Of a stretch of 64,000 nt of DNA, positions 46,725 through 57,729 are shown piece by piece. Below the pieces are notes generated by a model. The model made no database searches. It worked only from the letters and a program-made list of their open reading frames with translations, and was not told where the DNA came from. The first letter of the stretch is position 1, and every line of letters starts with the position of its first letter. Both the position numbers and the translations under genes were made by a program. The stretch is from Anaeramoeba flamelloides (lineage: Eukaryota; Metamonada; Anaeramoebidae): the NCBI GenBank assembly GCA_027625915.1, contig JANTQA010000042.1, positions 4,290,001-4,354,000 of the forward strand, read 5' to 3'.

Positions 46725-47285
46725 TGTCGTCGAGTGCCGTAGAGTGCCGTAGAGTGCCTAGCTTTTCCAGAATTCGAAAGAATGGAGAAAAATCAAAGAT
46801 TTTGCTCAATTCTTTTTAATTCTGGAAAAGCTAACGGCGTTTTTTTTTAATTTAAGAAATAAAAAGAAAATTTTTGAAATTCTCTTTTAATTTCTAAAAT
46901 TAAAAAAAGCCTAACGGCGGTTTTCTTGAGTTTTCTGTTTATTGAAAAATAGAAAGATTTTAGTTAGTTTTTTTTGAGTTTTCTATTTTATTTGTGAAGT
47001 GTTCTAGGTTTTTTTGAGGTTTTCTATTTTATTTTGAAAATCAATAGAACACTTCACAAATAAAATAGAAAACTCAAAAAAACCCTAGAACACTTAACAA
47101 ATAAAACAGAAACCCCCAAGAAAACCGCCGTTAGGCTTTTTTTAATTTTAGAAATTAAAAGAGAATTTCAAAAATTTTCTTTTAATTTCTTAAATTAAAA
47201 AAAAGCTAACAGCAGTTTTCCAGAATTCAAAATAGTCTAGTAAAATCAAGGGTTTTATCTATTCTTTCAAATCCTAGAAAATCTA
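46725..47285. repeat. Foldback repeat cluster, family C copy 3
   Basis: Opens with direct repeats of a GC-rich word (gtgccgtagagtgccgtagag). Then come paired inverted blocks: 'gcttttccagaattcgaaag' faces 'ttaattctggaaaagc', and the segment 46830-46945 ('tttaatttaagaaa... gcctaacggcggttttcttg') is inverted at 47105-47210 ('aagaaaaccgccgttaggc...'). The centre (46990-47095) is itself a palindrome around 'gaaaatcaatagaacacttc'. The whole cluster can fold into one large branched hairpin. Confidence 0.75.
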
Positions 47286-47546
47286 ACGAGAGAGCATAAT
47301 TTTTAATTTGGTCAGAAAAATGATATTATTATTTTTCTTTTCTTTTAATATTTTATCAATTTTTCTTCTTCTTTCCTTTTTTTTTATTTTGATAAAATTT
47401 TTTTCTTAATTTACTCCCTTCTCTCAATCTTATAAATTTAATATTTTTTTCACCACATAAATTCAAAACTATTTTTTAAATCCCAAAATTTCGTTTCCTT
47501 TCTTTTTATTTTTTTTTTTTCATTTAATTATATTAACTAAAAATAG

Positions 47547-48482
47547 AAACCAAAGAAACAATTTTGGAATTAACCACTAATGCACAAGAATTCATTTCTA
47601 TAATTAATGAATTAAAAAAATTATTTGTAATTGATCAGAGTATTCAAGGGGATGTTATTATTGATTTAGTCTCAACAACAAGAAAGGTCGAACTTGAATT
47701 AAAAATTGTCAATATTAAAAATATGAATACTAAGCTAATTTCAAAGGGAGAACATGAATTAATTTTATTATCTGATTATTTTTTATTGACAAAATTTGAT
47801 AAACAAAGTAAAACAAGCCGATATCTTTATATCTTCCCTTTAAAATCAATTATTCTAGAGAAAATTACTGAACATCATATGCATCTGAAATCAAACAACA
47901 ATTATTTAAAAATCCAATTCAAAACAACAGAAGAGGTTAAAAAAACTGCTGAAACAATTAAAAAAATTGCAAATACACTAACACTATCTATTGGTTCAAC
48001 GTAAGTGTTTTAATTTTTCAATCGTTGTACTTATTCGTGTTTAATTTTCAATATATTTTATATATGTATATATATCTATCTCATAAACTTTATTTATATT
48101 TTTTGCTTTTTCATTGTCTTTCATTAAAAGAACTGAATTTTTACGCATTCAAAAATTAGAACGAAGGATTTTTGATCTTGAAGATGTTATTTATTATTTA
48201 CGCAAAGAAATAATATTATTACAAAAATATGAAAAGCCTGTTCAAATTGAAGAAAATCTTCCAAAAAATTGGAAAAAGGCACAAAATATTGAAGGCAAAT
48301 GCTATTATTATAATTTGCAAATAGGAAAGTCAGTTTGGTCTTTAAAAGAATTATTAGCTAAGGACTGGAAAAGAGTGAAAAGTAAAACAGGGGAAATTTA
48401 TTATTATAATCAAAAAAATGGTGAAACAACATGGGATTTCCCTCTAAAAGAAATTTATTTACCAAAAAATCAGAATGATTAA
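47547..48482 (+). CDS. PH domain - coiled coil - two WW domains (probable 3' half of the RhoGEF gene)
   Basis: Exon 47547-48000 (acceptor AAATAG, donor GTAAGT, phase 2) and exon 48131-48482 (acceptor AAAAG, stop TAA) join in frame. The first residues (ETILELTTNAQEFISIINEL) look like the last strand and C-terminal helix of a PH domain whose earlier strands are in the exon at 44961-45185. A second PH-like domain follows (GEHELILLSDYFLLTKFDK, YLYIFPLKSIILEKI, LKIQFKTTEEVKKTAETIKK). Exon 2 starts with a heptad-like helix (TEFLRIQKLERRIFDLEDVI), then WW1 (LPKNWKKAQNIEGKCYYYN, ending SVWSLKE, so its last Pro is missing) and WW2 (DWKRVKSKTGEIYYYN, ending TTWDFP). WW domains bind proline-rich partners. 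There is no start codon in the first exon, so upstream coding exons must exist. The phase-1 acceptor at 47546 does not directly fit the phase-0 donor at 45185; a small extra exon or another splice site is required. Confidence 0.75.
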
Positions 48483-49894
48483 ATATAAATCAAAAAATAT
48501 TCATTTTGGAATAAAGTGTTGAAAAATTTTTGAAATAACCAATTATACAAACAAATCATACACATTATTTAATTATTTATTTTTACTTTTTTTTTTTTTA
48601 CATCTTTAAAAAAATATTCTTGAAAACAAATAAATAATAATCTATTTTTGAAGTTTTTGGTCTTGAGGCAAATTTTATTGAATTAAATTGAAAATGATCT
48701 TAAATTTTCACCATTATTGGATATTTAGCGGGTTGAGATAATATGCAAAAAAAATCGCAAAATGCAAATAATTACAAATTTTCCAACTATTATCCTTACA
48801 GATAATATTCATATGTGAAGAATCATTTTTTTTTTGATTATTTTTTTTTTTATTTTATCAGGATTATATATCCATAATTTTATCAAGGAATAATACCTTA
48901 AAAAAATCAATTAAAATATCCGGATCAGTGGGAAGATGTAAAATAAAAATTTCGTAATATTCTCTCATAATTACATCTAAATCGAAAACATGAAGATTTC
49001 AAAAACCTTTAATATCAATTTTTTTTTAACAATTGAAACTACCATTAAAAATTTAACAATATATTCTTTTTTAGAGGTAGAGAAATAAATTATTGGGTAA
49101 CCTTTAACTGTTCTAATTTAGATATTGTTTTACAATTTGAAATCTTCTAATTTTAGCAATTTGGGGTAAAATTAGATATCAAAAACCAAAATCAAATCTT
49201 CAAAAGTAATTGAGAAAATTGCAGATAATAAGTAATATAATTTTGATTTGAAATAAGAATTATTTTTGTCAATTGTATTTTTTCGATGTATTTTGATTTG
49301 ATAAATGCATTTGATTGTTTTGGATTCCAATTAAATTTAGCAAAAATATTTTGTAAAAAAAAAAATCATTCAAAATTACCAATTTTAGATTTTTAGTTTT
49401 GAAATAACTATTAAATATAAGATCTTAATAAAATAAAACTTTTATAATTCGAATATAAAAAAAATAATCTTTATAATAGATGTAATTTAAAGGGGTTTTA
49501 ATATAGTTAAGTAATTAGGATACCTTAGAATTTTTATTTTGAGTTAATTTAACTATTAATTATTCATATTTGGGTTTTTTTTTCGTTTATACCATAAGAA
49601 AAAGTTTAAAATTCATCGATTTAGAATATTTAATAGATATTTAAATTAGAAGTTATTTTTATCTGATAATTTTATTATTTTTCGTTAAAAAGACAAGAAT
49701 ATTTTTGATTTTTTACTAACATTCACAAACGATCAAAAAAAAAAAATTGGTTTTTTGAACTTATATGTGTTTTCTATTTGACAGTATATCATAAATATAA
49801 TATCTAACAATAAATTAACTTTTTCTATCACCCTACATAGTACAGTGAGAAAAAAAATAGTTTTTCATTTCTTTTTTATGTAAAAAACTCAAAT

Positions 49895-50280
49895 TTAAAA
49901 ATTGTAACTTATCTGATATATTAGATTGAAAAAAAAAAAAAAACAATACTTTTCAAGATAACTAACAAATTTATCTAATTAAATAATTCACTTTTGAATC
50001 ATTATTAATCTAAAAAAACCTGATATTTGAAAATTATATAAAATAAAATCAAAAACTAAAAAATAGCAAGTTGTAATTATTTAAATGTGAATTCGAGAAT
50101 TTTTTTGGACTTTAAATAAAAGTGATAATAATAATTTTTTTGCTAATTAATCTTGTATATTTTAAAATAAATTGCCTAATAAATTTTTTCAAAGTGTGTA
50201 GGTATTTTAATCAGATGTTTTTTTTTTTAATTTGATCTTTTTTAAAAAAATATAACAGAAATAGAAAAAAAAAAGAAAAA
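49895..50280. repeat. Family F-like partial copy 4
   Basis: 'aaaaattgtaacttatctgatat', 'aataattcacttttgaatcatt' and 'aaaaactaaaaaatagcaagttg' follow the same order as in 16031-16606. The right end after the A-rich tract is missing. Confidence 0.45.
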
Positions 50281-50504
50281 AACTTGATAATCTTTCTATC
50301 TCGTTCTTTAGAATGTGTGAATTCTGGTGATATATCTTCGATTGGAGTAGATTTTTTTTCAATTTTCTTAATTTTTCAGGATTCATAAGGGTTATGTGAA
50401 TTCAAATATTTAACTTTGTCCTTTTAAATTATGTAAAGGGTAATGGGGGTTATCAAATTTAATTTATATAAAAATAATTCTTTTACACACACACAAAAAG
50501 TTAA

Positions 50505-50720
50505 CAGTTGTTTTCTATAATTAATAATAATTTGGTAAAATCTATTGATTAATCACAATTATTTTAAATTCTGGAACTGATTAGGATAATTTTCTAAAAT
50601 TTTTCCGTTGATATTTTGAAAATCTATTGATTTTTTTAATAACTGGAATAATTTAAAAAAAAATATGAAAATCTATCATTTTTTTCGGAACTAACAGAAA
50701 CCCCAAGAAAGCCTAACTTG
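50505..50720. repeat. Foldback repeat, family C copy 4 (short, decayed)
   Basis: Carries the family's 'tctattgatt' and 'ttaaattctggaac' motifs and ends 'aaccccaagaaagcctaac', matching the 47100-47130 part of the cluster at 46725. Confidence 0.4.
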
Positions 50721-51330
50721 GCCAGAGAAGTTTTTAATTACATATGATAAATTTTATTATTTTTTTTCTATTAATATTTGAACTATTTTTCTTCTTGTGT
50801 TTTTTATTTTTTTTTGATAAAATTTTATTTAATTGCTCCTTTTTCTCAATAAATAAAGAAAAAAATTAAAAATTTAATTAAAAAAATCAAAAATCCTAAA
50901 AAAAATATGATTAGGAAAACAAATTCTGAGCGAAAAAAAGAATTTTTTTGATTAGAAGATTGAATAAAAATGCACAGATTAACTTTAAATATATTTCTTA
51001 ATTGGTTTGTGTTTTTTGAAAAATATTTGAAATATGAAATTTCTGATTAAACAAGTATAAGAAGTAAAGTAGTACAATTATATTTATGAGGTATTTTATA
51101 GATTTGGGCAAGAAACTATCCAAAGAAGGTTAATCTAATAATTGATTTTTATTTTTTTAATTGGCAAAAAAAAAAAAGAAAAAAAGTCAATTATGTCTAA
51201 GAGTAAAAAAAAATCTAATATTGATCACAATTGATTTTTGATTTAATCAATTATTTTTTTTAAAATTTAAATAGAACTTTATATAAAAATTGTAAAAACT
51301 GGTATTTATTTATAAAAAGAATTTTTGATA

Positions 51331-51528
51331 CAGTCAGTTTCACTTTTAAGGCACAAACTTTCAACAAAATTTAAGGCACAAGGGAAAATCCCAAATTAAG
51401 GTATAAAATTTGGAATTTTTTTTTTTTTCATTTTATTTTACTAGAATCTGAATTTTATTAACCAATTTGAGATTTTTTTTGAGCTTTAAATTTTGTTAAA
51501 TTTTGTGCCTTAAAAGTGGAATTGACTG
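51331..51528. mobile_element. Palindromic MITE, family M1 copy 10
   Basis: Starts CAGTCAGTTTCACTTTTAAG and ends CTTAAAAGTGGAATTGACTG, flanked by TA on both sides. Well preserved, with a small insertion in the left half ('cacaagggaaaatccc'). Confidence 0.85.
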
Positions 51529-53756
51529 TAAGAAATTAGATAAATACATTTGAAAAACTAAAAAATGGTATTAATTTATATTTTGTTTGGATAATAGGAT
51601 AATAAACATGATTTTTTTTGAGGGATAATAAATTTTATTTTTCCAAATCGTTTTATTTTTTGTTTAGTTTTTATTTTTTTTTTTAATTAAGTGGCTGATC
51701 AGAATAAAAAAAAAATAATCAATGGGGTGGTTCTATTTTGGTTTTTAAGGTATTGAAAGGGTGAATTTGTTGATGGAATTTTAGCTTGTTTTTATAAAAA
51801 ATTTACTTGTAATCGAATTTTCTCTTTTTTTTATATATGTTATATTGTGGTCAACTTTTGTTAACTACCGTTTTTAATCAACAGTTGGTAGTATAGAAGT
51901 GATGATGAAATTATTAAAGTAATTAACAAGGGGGGGTAATAACCAACAATATATTAAACATTGGGGTACATGATAAAAGTTTAATTTATTTTTTTTTTGT
52001 AAGTTTTTAATAGTTTTTATTTCTTGATATTCCTTCAAATTTTGAAAAAAAAAATCCCTGGTATTTATTTTTTTTATTTCAAAGGGGTGTATTGATAGAA
52101 ATTCTAATCTTACGTATGTTATGGTTATGATAAGACAATTTAATGTTTAGTATTATGGGTAAATGGTTAATAATTAAAACGAAACATCTCTCTTCAAGAA
52201 TAGATTATATAAATAATTAAATAAAATATGAAATGCAAATTAAAATAATAAATAAAATGTTTAGAACTATAAATTTATAAATAAAATTCTAAAACATGTA
52301 TATTAAAAAATTATGAATATTTTCATTTTTTATATTTTTTAGACAATATTTTTACTTTTTTGAACAATTTGTTTTTTCTTTCGATTGGTCGAAATAGGGT
52401 TTGAATAAATAAAAATTGCAAAAATTATTCAATAAATTTTGATTAAAAATAATAAAAATTTATTTAATTTAAATATAAATAGATTTTTTTTCTCACAAAT
52501 GAACCAATATCGAGGAACCAAATTTCCTGAATTCTTTCCTTTTATTCTTTTTTTTTTTTTCAATCTAAAATAAAATGAAATCTTACTGAATGTGTAGTTA
52601 ACCGTTTTTAACTATTAATTTGTTTATTATTTGTGTTTTTATAATATTTTTTATTATAATCTAAAATTATCACAATCCTACACTTTATATTTCCTAAAAT
52701 TGCCAAAAAGAATAAAAAAATACATTTGATAAAAGTTATAATTTGAAAGAAGTTTAAAAGGGTATTTTTTACAAAAAAAAAAAAAATTACATAAACTCTA
52801 AACACATTAAAATAAAAATTATAATTGAATATATATCTTTGATTCCTTATATTGTATTTATTTTTAATTTCTGATAAAAAAAAATAACTTGACAAAGAGC
52901 AAAAAGGTTTTATTTTTTAAAATAATAATTAATCAATCAACTATTCATTAAATAGCAAATCAATGATTTACTGTGTAATAAAATCCTAACAAAAAAGAGT
53001 TGGTAATTTAACAAATAAATTATTTTTTTTTTTTGGTAATCTTTAACAATAGTAAAAGTTATTAATATTTATTTATTGTGAGAAAGGAGTAATCAAAGAA
53101 AATTTACTAAATAAAAAAAAAGAGAAGAAGTTAAAATAAAAGTTATTAATATTTTCCTTTTTAATTATTAATTTATCCAGATATTGTCAACTTTAACATA
53201 GATTCAACCTATGTTTTGAGTGATATTTTGTTAGATTTAAATGAAATACAAAGTTTATTAGATCTGGATATTTGAAAAGTTCTTTATTTCTTTTTTTTTG
53301 AATTCTTCTAAATATTAGTATTATTAATAGATTTGCTTGAGTTACAGTTTTGGTTCTCAAATTAAATGATTCTCAGTCCCAATTTTTCACAATCTCAAAA
53401 GCTTTAATTAAATTTTTTTTTCTATGTAAAATCCTGTGTAATTTTTAAAAAAATAATTAAAAAAAAAAAAAAATATCCAAGTAAAATCATATAAAAATAA
53501 TAATAATAATCCGATTCCTTCAGAAAAGGAAATCTCAATTTTTTTATTCTCTGTTTATTCTATAAAATATTTTTGTTTTGTTTTATATTCTCTAAATTTA
53601 TATTTAAGAATTTTTTTTTGTATTTAATATAAAAAAAAAATGTATATGAATATTCTTGTTAAAGAATTATTATAACAAGAATAAATTTAAGAAAAAAAAA
53701 ATACTTGATTTTTTTCTTCTTGTCTATAAATAAAAAATAAAAATAAAATAATAAAT

Positions 53757-53795
53757 GTAAAAGGTAAAAGGTAAAAGGTAAAAGGTAAAATGTAA
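53757..53795. repeat. Heptanucleotide tandem repeat (AAAAGGT)n
   Basis: About five copies of a 7-base unit 'aaaaggt', followed by AAAAAG hexamers and, at 53880-53920, 'aaaaatc' heptamers. Simple-sequence expansion in non-coding DNA. Confidence 0.85.
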
Positions 53796-54217
53796 AAGAA
53801 AAAGAAAAAGAAAAAGAAATGGGGGAAGAAAGGGGAAAAGAAAAACTCAAAAAAATATATAATAAAAATGAAAAATTAAGAATGAAAAATCAAAAATCAA
53901 AAATCAAAAATGAAAAAGCAAAAGGGAAAAGGAAATAGAAAAGCAAAATAAAGAATAGAGAAATTATTAGAATTGATCCATTTGATAAAAGATTTTTTTT
54001 TTCTAAAATTTGTTTTGAATGTTAACAAGCAAAAGATTGTTCATTAAATTGAATTTTTTTTTAAAAAACTTTTTTTCATGGCCTTTCGAATAATAATTGG
54101 GTTTATAATAATAATAACGATAAGAGCATATCAAGTATAATGAAACAGCGTTATTATCAATAATAAAATTTATATTAAACCCAAATAAAATCTAATAAAA
54201 GTTTTTTTTCAAATTAA

Positions 54218-56524
54218 TTACCATTCCCCATTAAAATAAAATTGATCAGGAATATATCTAATTTCGGAGCCTAATTGGGGATATAAAGTGGGCCATTCTA
54301 AATCTGTATTATCGGTTCCTATCGATGAAAGAATTTGTGGGAAAGTGGTGGTATCTTCTATTTGGTCATAAAATGGCGAAGAGCAAGAATCGTAACTATC
54401 CGAATACAAGTAATTTGGTGTTAAAACGTCATCATATGAATTTTCGCAGTTGTTTCCGTCGGTGATGGTTTTATTGTTGTTCTTGTTAATACCAATATAA
54501 TCTGTGAATTCTGCTGTATTATCAAAACTAAGTTCTTGGTTCTGATTTCCCAGGTTTTTGTTTGTGTTTAAACCGTGTTTTTGGATCTTTGATTTTATTA
54601 TATTTTGATCGTGTATTATATTTTGATCATTTATTTTATTTTGATCATTTATTATATTTTGATCGTGTATTGTATTTTGATCGTTTATTTTATTTTCTGT
54701 GAGATTTTTGGTTTGTTCATTTTGATTAAATTTGATTAGGATTCTTGAATTCTGGATCTTCATATTAATTTCTGGTTTTATTTTCGTTTCTATATTTTTT
54801 AATTTATTAAAAACAAAATTTTGATTACTATTATTCATTTTATTTTGGTGATTTGTATTTGGACATTTTTTGACTTTTGTTTTTGGACTGGTATCTTTTT
54901 GCATCTGTGTAGCTGTTTGGATATGTTTTTGTTGAGAAATGAAATTTTTCTTCTTTTTAATTGATCTTTTTCCTATTTTTTTCCTGATAATTGCTTTTCT
55001 CCCCCTTAAAACGATTTTCGAATTTGAAGAACTTTTTGGTGGGATCTTGTAAATTTCTTTTTTAATACTCGAATCATACTTGATACTTTCTTTTCGATAC
55101 TCATAAAGTTTTTTTTTATTCTCCTGTAGTAGCCTCATGACTTGGCGGATTTTGAGATCCTTAATCCTGTCTTGTGTGGCCTCCTTTCTTTGTATTGAAT
55201 TTGAAACCTTACTTTGAACTGTGGTACTAATCGAATCGGCAATCTGTTGGTATCGTTGATCGTTGCCGTGTTTGTTTTTGAGATTTTCATTTAAACGGTT
55301 AGACAACAAAAGTACTTTTTGTACTAAAGCCTTCCTTAAATCGCGCGCAGCAATCAAGTCATTAAGATACTTTTGAATTTCTGGAACAATCAAAGACTGT
55401 TCCTTATTCCATGAGTATAAATTTGTTTTTGGATCGACCTTCACAAGATTAAGCAGTTTGTAAATTGATAGCACAGTGCAAACCCGCTGTTTCGAAAATC
55501 CTGTTTTTGTGGATAATAACACTCGTGGATAAGATTCTTTTTTTTTTGTTTTTTTGTTTGTGTAAAAAGATCCAAATCAAGAACAAAATAAGAATTAAAC
55601 GAATTAAGAAATGGGTTTAATTTGAAAACTAAGGACTTTGTTTTGTTCAATAAAAAGCAAAAATTAAAAATAATTCAAATTCGAAAGAAAACGAAAAAAT
55701 CTTCTCGCAAATCAAGAAAAAAGTGAGAACTAAAAGTTATAAAGAGTTGTACTCAAATTGTTTGGGTTACTCTTTTAAGTCATTTTTAGTAACACTTTTT
55801 AAAACTTTTCTTCCGAACTAATTTCAAATAAACTTGGATCTTAATTTTTTTTTTTAAAAACAAAAATGAGAAAGACGAAGTTCTTTTAAATAAGTAAGGA
55901 ACACAAAAGTTTTAAAAAAAGTCTAAAAATGGCCCACTGGATTTTGTTATCGGTATTAAAGGCACTTTTGAAAACTTTTTTGTTTCACTTTTCTAAATAA
56001 ACAAGTCGAAGAAAAGAAAAGAAAAGAAAATTAAAAAAATTAAAATTGAAAAAAAGAAAAAGAACAAAGTGAAGCTTACTTTCTTTTAATAATCTCATAA
56101 GTTTAAAACCCAGAATACCAATTGTTTTTCTTGATCTTGGATTTTCATAGGAGTGGTTCTTTTCATTGTTTTGTCCATCAATATTGATCGTTGGTTCCAT
56201 GAGATTTTGTTTTTGTAATTGAACCTTTTCAGAGTCAATTGTGAAAATGTTATACCAAGCACAACTAAGATAAAATTGATCGTGTTCTTGTTCCGAGGCA
56301 TATTTTTTTGATTTTTTTTGTGGTGGCCGGATAAAGATTCCGTTTTGAACAAAGAGTTTTTTAATCCTTTGAATGCAATTCGTAAACAAGGGATTCTGTT
56401 TGTGTTTGTGTTGTGAAATAAACTGCTTTGTTTGCTCACTTAGAGAAAAAAGTTGATTTAATTCTATTTTGGAAAATAAATATTCACCATAAGACCAAAC
56501 TAAATTGAAATAAGAAAGCGACAT
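54218..56524 (-). CDS. E2F-like winged-helix protein (tentative), two exons
   Basis: Exon 1 is 56524-56080 (ATG at 56524, donor GTAAGC, phase 1); exon 2 is 55536-54218 (acceptor AAAAAG, stop TAA). The join is in frame and gives 587 residues; the intron is 543 bases. Across the junction lies NPRSRKTIGILGFKLMRLLK, then EKSYPRVLLSTKTGFSKQRV, then CTVLSIYKLLNLVKVDPKTN ending LYSW. Spacing and hydrophobic pattern resemble the E2F/DP winged helix (short helix after SRK, recognition helix at FSKQRVCTVLSIYKLL, wing ending in YxW), but the RRIYD recognition motif of true E2Fs is not present. A helical segment follows (VPEIQKYLNDLIAARDLRKA), as a dimerisation helix would. Then come a basic stretch (KIGKRSIKKKKNF), five to six copies of a hexapeptide I[NH]DQN[ITK], and an acidic, aromatic C-terminus ending LGSEIRYIPDQFYFNGEW that could be an activation or pocket-type binding tail. 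The gene structure is well supported; the family is an inference. Confidence 0.7.
54590..54700 (-). repeat. 18-bp coding minisatellite (I[NH]DQN[ITK] repeats)
   Basis: Inside the second exon of the E2F-like gene, an 18-base unit ('attatattttgatc' plus a variable part) is repeated five to six times in frame, with single-base differences between units. Confidence 0.85.
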
Positions 56525-57349
56525 TAAAAAGCGGATGAAAACAAAAGAAAAATATTTGTAAAAAAAAAAAGTTGTTTTGAAAAAGGAAAAATATATGTTT
56601 TGAAGACCAGAATAAATCTATTAAAACCAAGAATCAGTGTCGTTGTTTTTATTCACCCAAAATTTAAACTCTGTTTTCTCTTTTCTATTCAAAAATCTTT
56701 TCGTTAATTATTAAATATTAGTCACAAGATTTATTTAGTCACATATGAATCATATAATACAGAACTTCATATAAAGAAGCCAAAACAAGACAGTTTCCGA
56801 AATGTGTAAAGAGCTTTGTTTTCAAAATTTCATCTGACATTTCTTTTACACATTGATTTTATATTAAGGACAACTCGGTTGCTGGATCTTTAAAGGATCT
56901 CTCAAAAAAAGTTCTAATAAATTCAAGAATATTAACTTCATGTCATTTATTATGGAATAAATTATTTTTTTTAAAACAAGACAAGTTTTCGAAAAAAAAA
57001 GATTTGTAAATCAAAAAAATATTTGTGTTTGTAATTTTAACCAATTTTTACAAATCAAGGGTTAATCGAAATTCACGACTTCTTTTACATGTAACAGTTC
57101 TTTTCTTCAAATTAATTACATCACCTTCTTTTTCTTAAAATTTTATTGTTTAGAAAAACTTTCTGATAACACAAAAAACATGATACCTGATTCTTTAAAA
57201 CCAATTGTATTCAAAGTTTCTCTGTGGAAATATATATATAAATAAGTTTATGAAAATCATTTTATTCTGGGAAAAAGAGGTTAATAAAATACAACTAAAA
57301 AAGAAACAAAAATATGTCTCTGTGTGATATTTAAATAAAAACATTCCTG

Positions 57350-57690
57350 AGTTTTGATCTTTATCTTTTGAGATCTAAAAGAATGAATGTAATTTGAAAA
57401 GGTTGATGTATTTTGAAATTTTGTATGAATACAAATTTTTTGATACCAAGTTGGAACTGAAAACCACTATCAGACGCTTTCTGCCCAAGAAACAATCTTG
57501 TCTGGTTTCCAATTTCAAACTCTTCAAAGAACTAGTCTTCTAAAAAAAAAAAAAATTTGTTGGGCCTTTAATTCAGAGTGAGGGTTGGTAATAAAAACAT
57601 TTGATCAGGCAAAATTCAAATATTCATAAACATTTGATATTTAAATTTCTTCTGGATCGAGAGAAACAACTTCAAAATTATTTGATCCAA
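57350..57690. repeat. Diverged inverted structure resembling the 46072-46405 hairpin
   Basis: 'ctttatcttttgagatctaaaagaa' at the left resembles 'ctttatttcttgagatctagaagaa' in the hairpin's left arm. 'tttgatcaggcaaaatt' and 'tttcttctggatcgagagaaa' at the right resemble 'tctgatctggcaaaatt' and 'gttcttctagatctcaagaaa' in its right arm, in the same order. Pairing between the two halves here is weak. This may be an old relative. Confidence 0.35.
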
Positions 57691-57729
57691 ACCCTCTCAC
57701 ATTGTTTCTTTATTTTAGATAACAATTAA

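Larger units (their letters stand above)
48483..54217. other. 5.7 kb intergenic region between convergent genes
   Basis: No gene supported. It holds a family F-like copy (about 49895-50280), a small family C foldback (50505-50720), an M1 copy, and simple repeats. The minus-strand frames at 52608-52895 and 53659-53850 are low-complexity AT-rich sequence. Confidence 0.6.
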
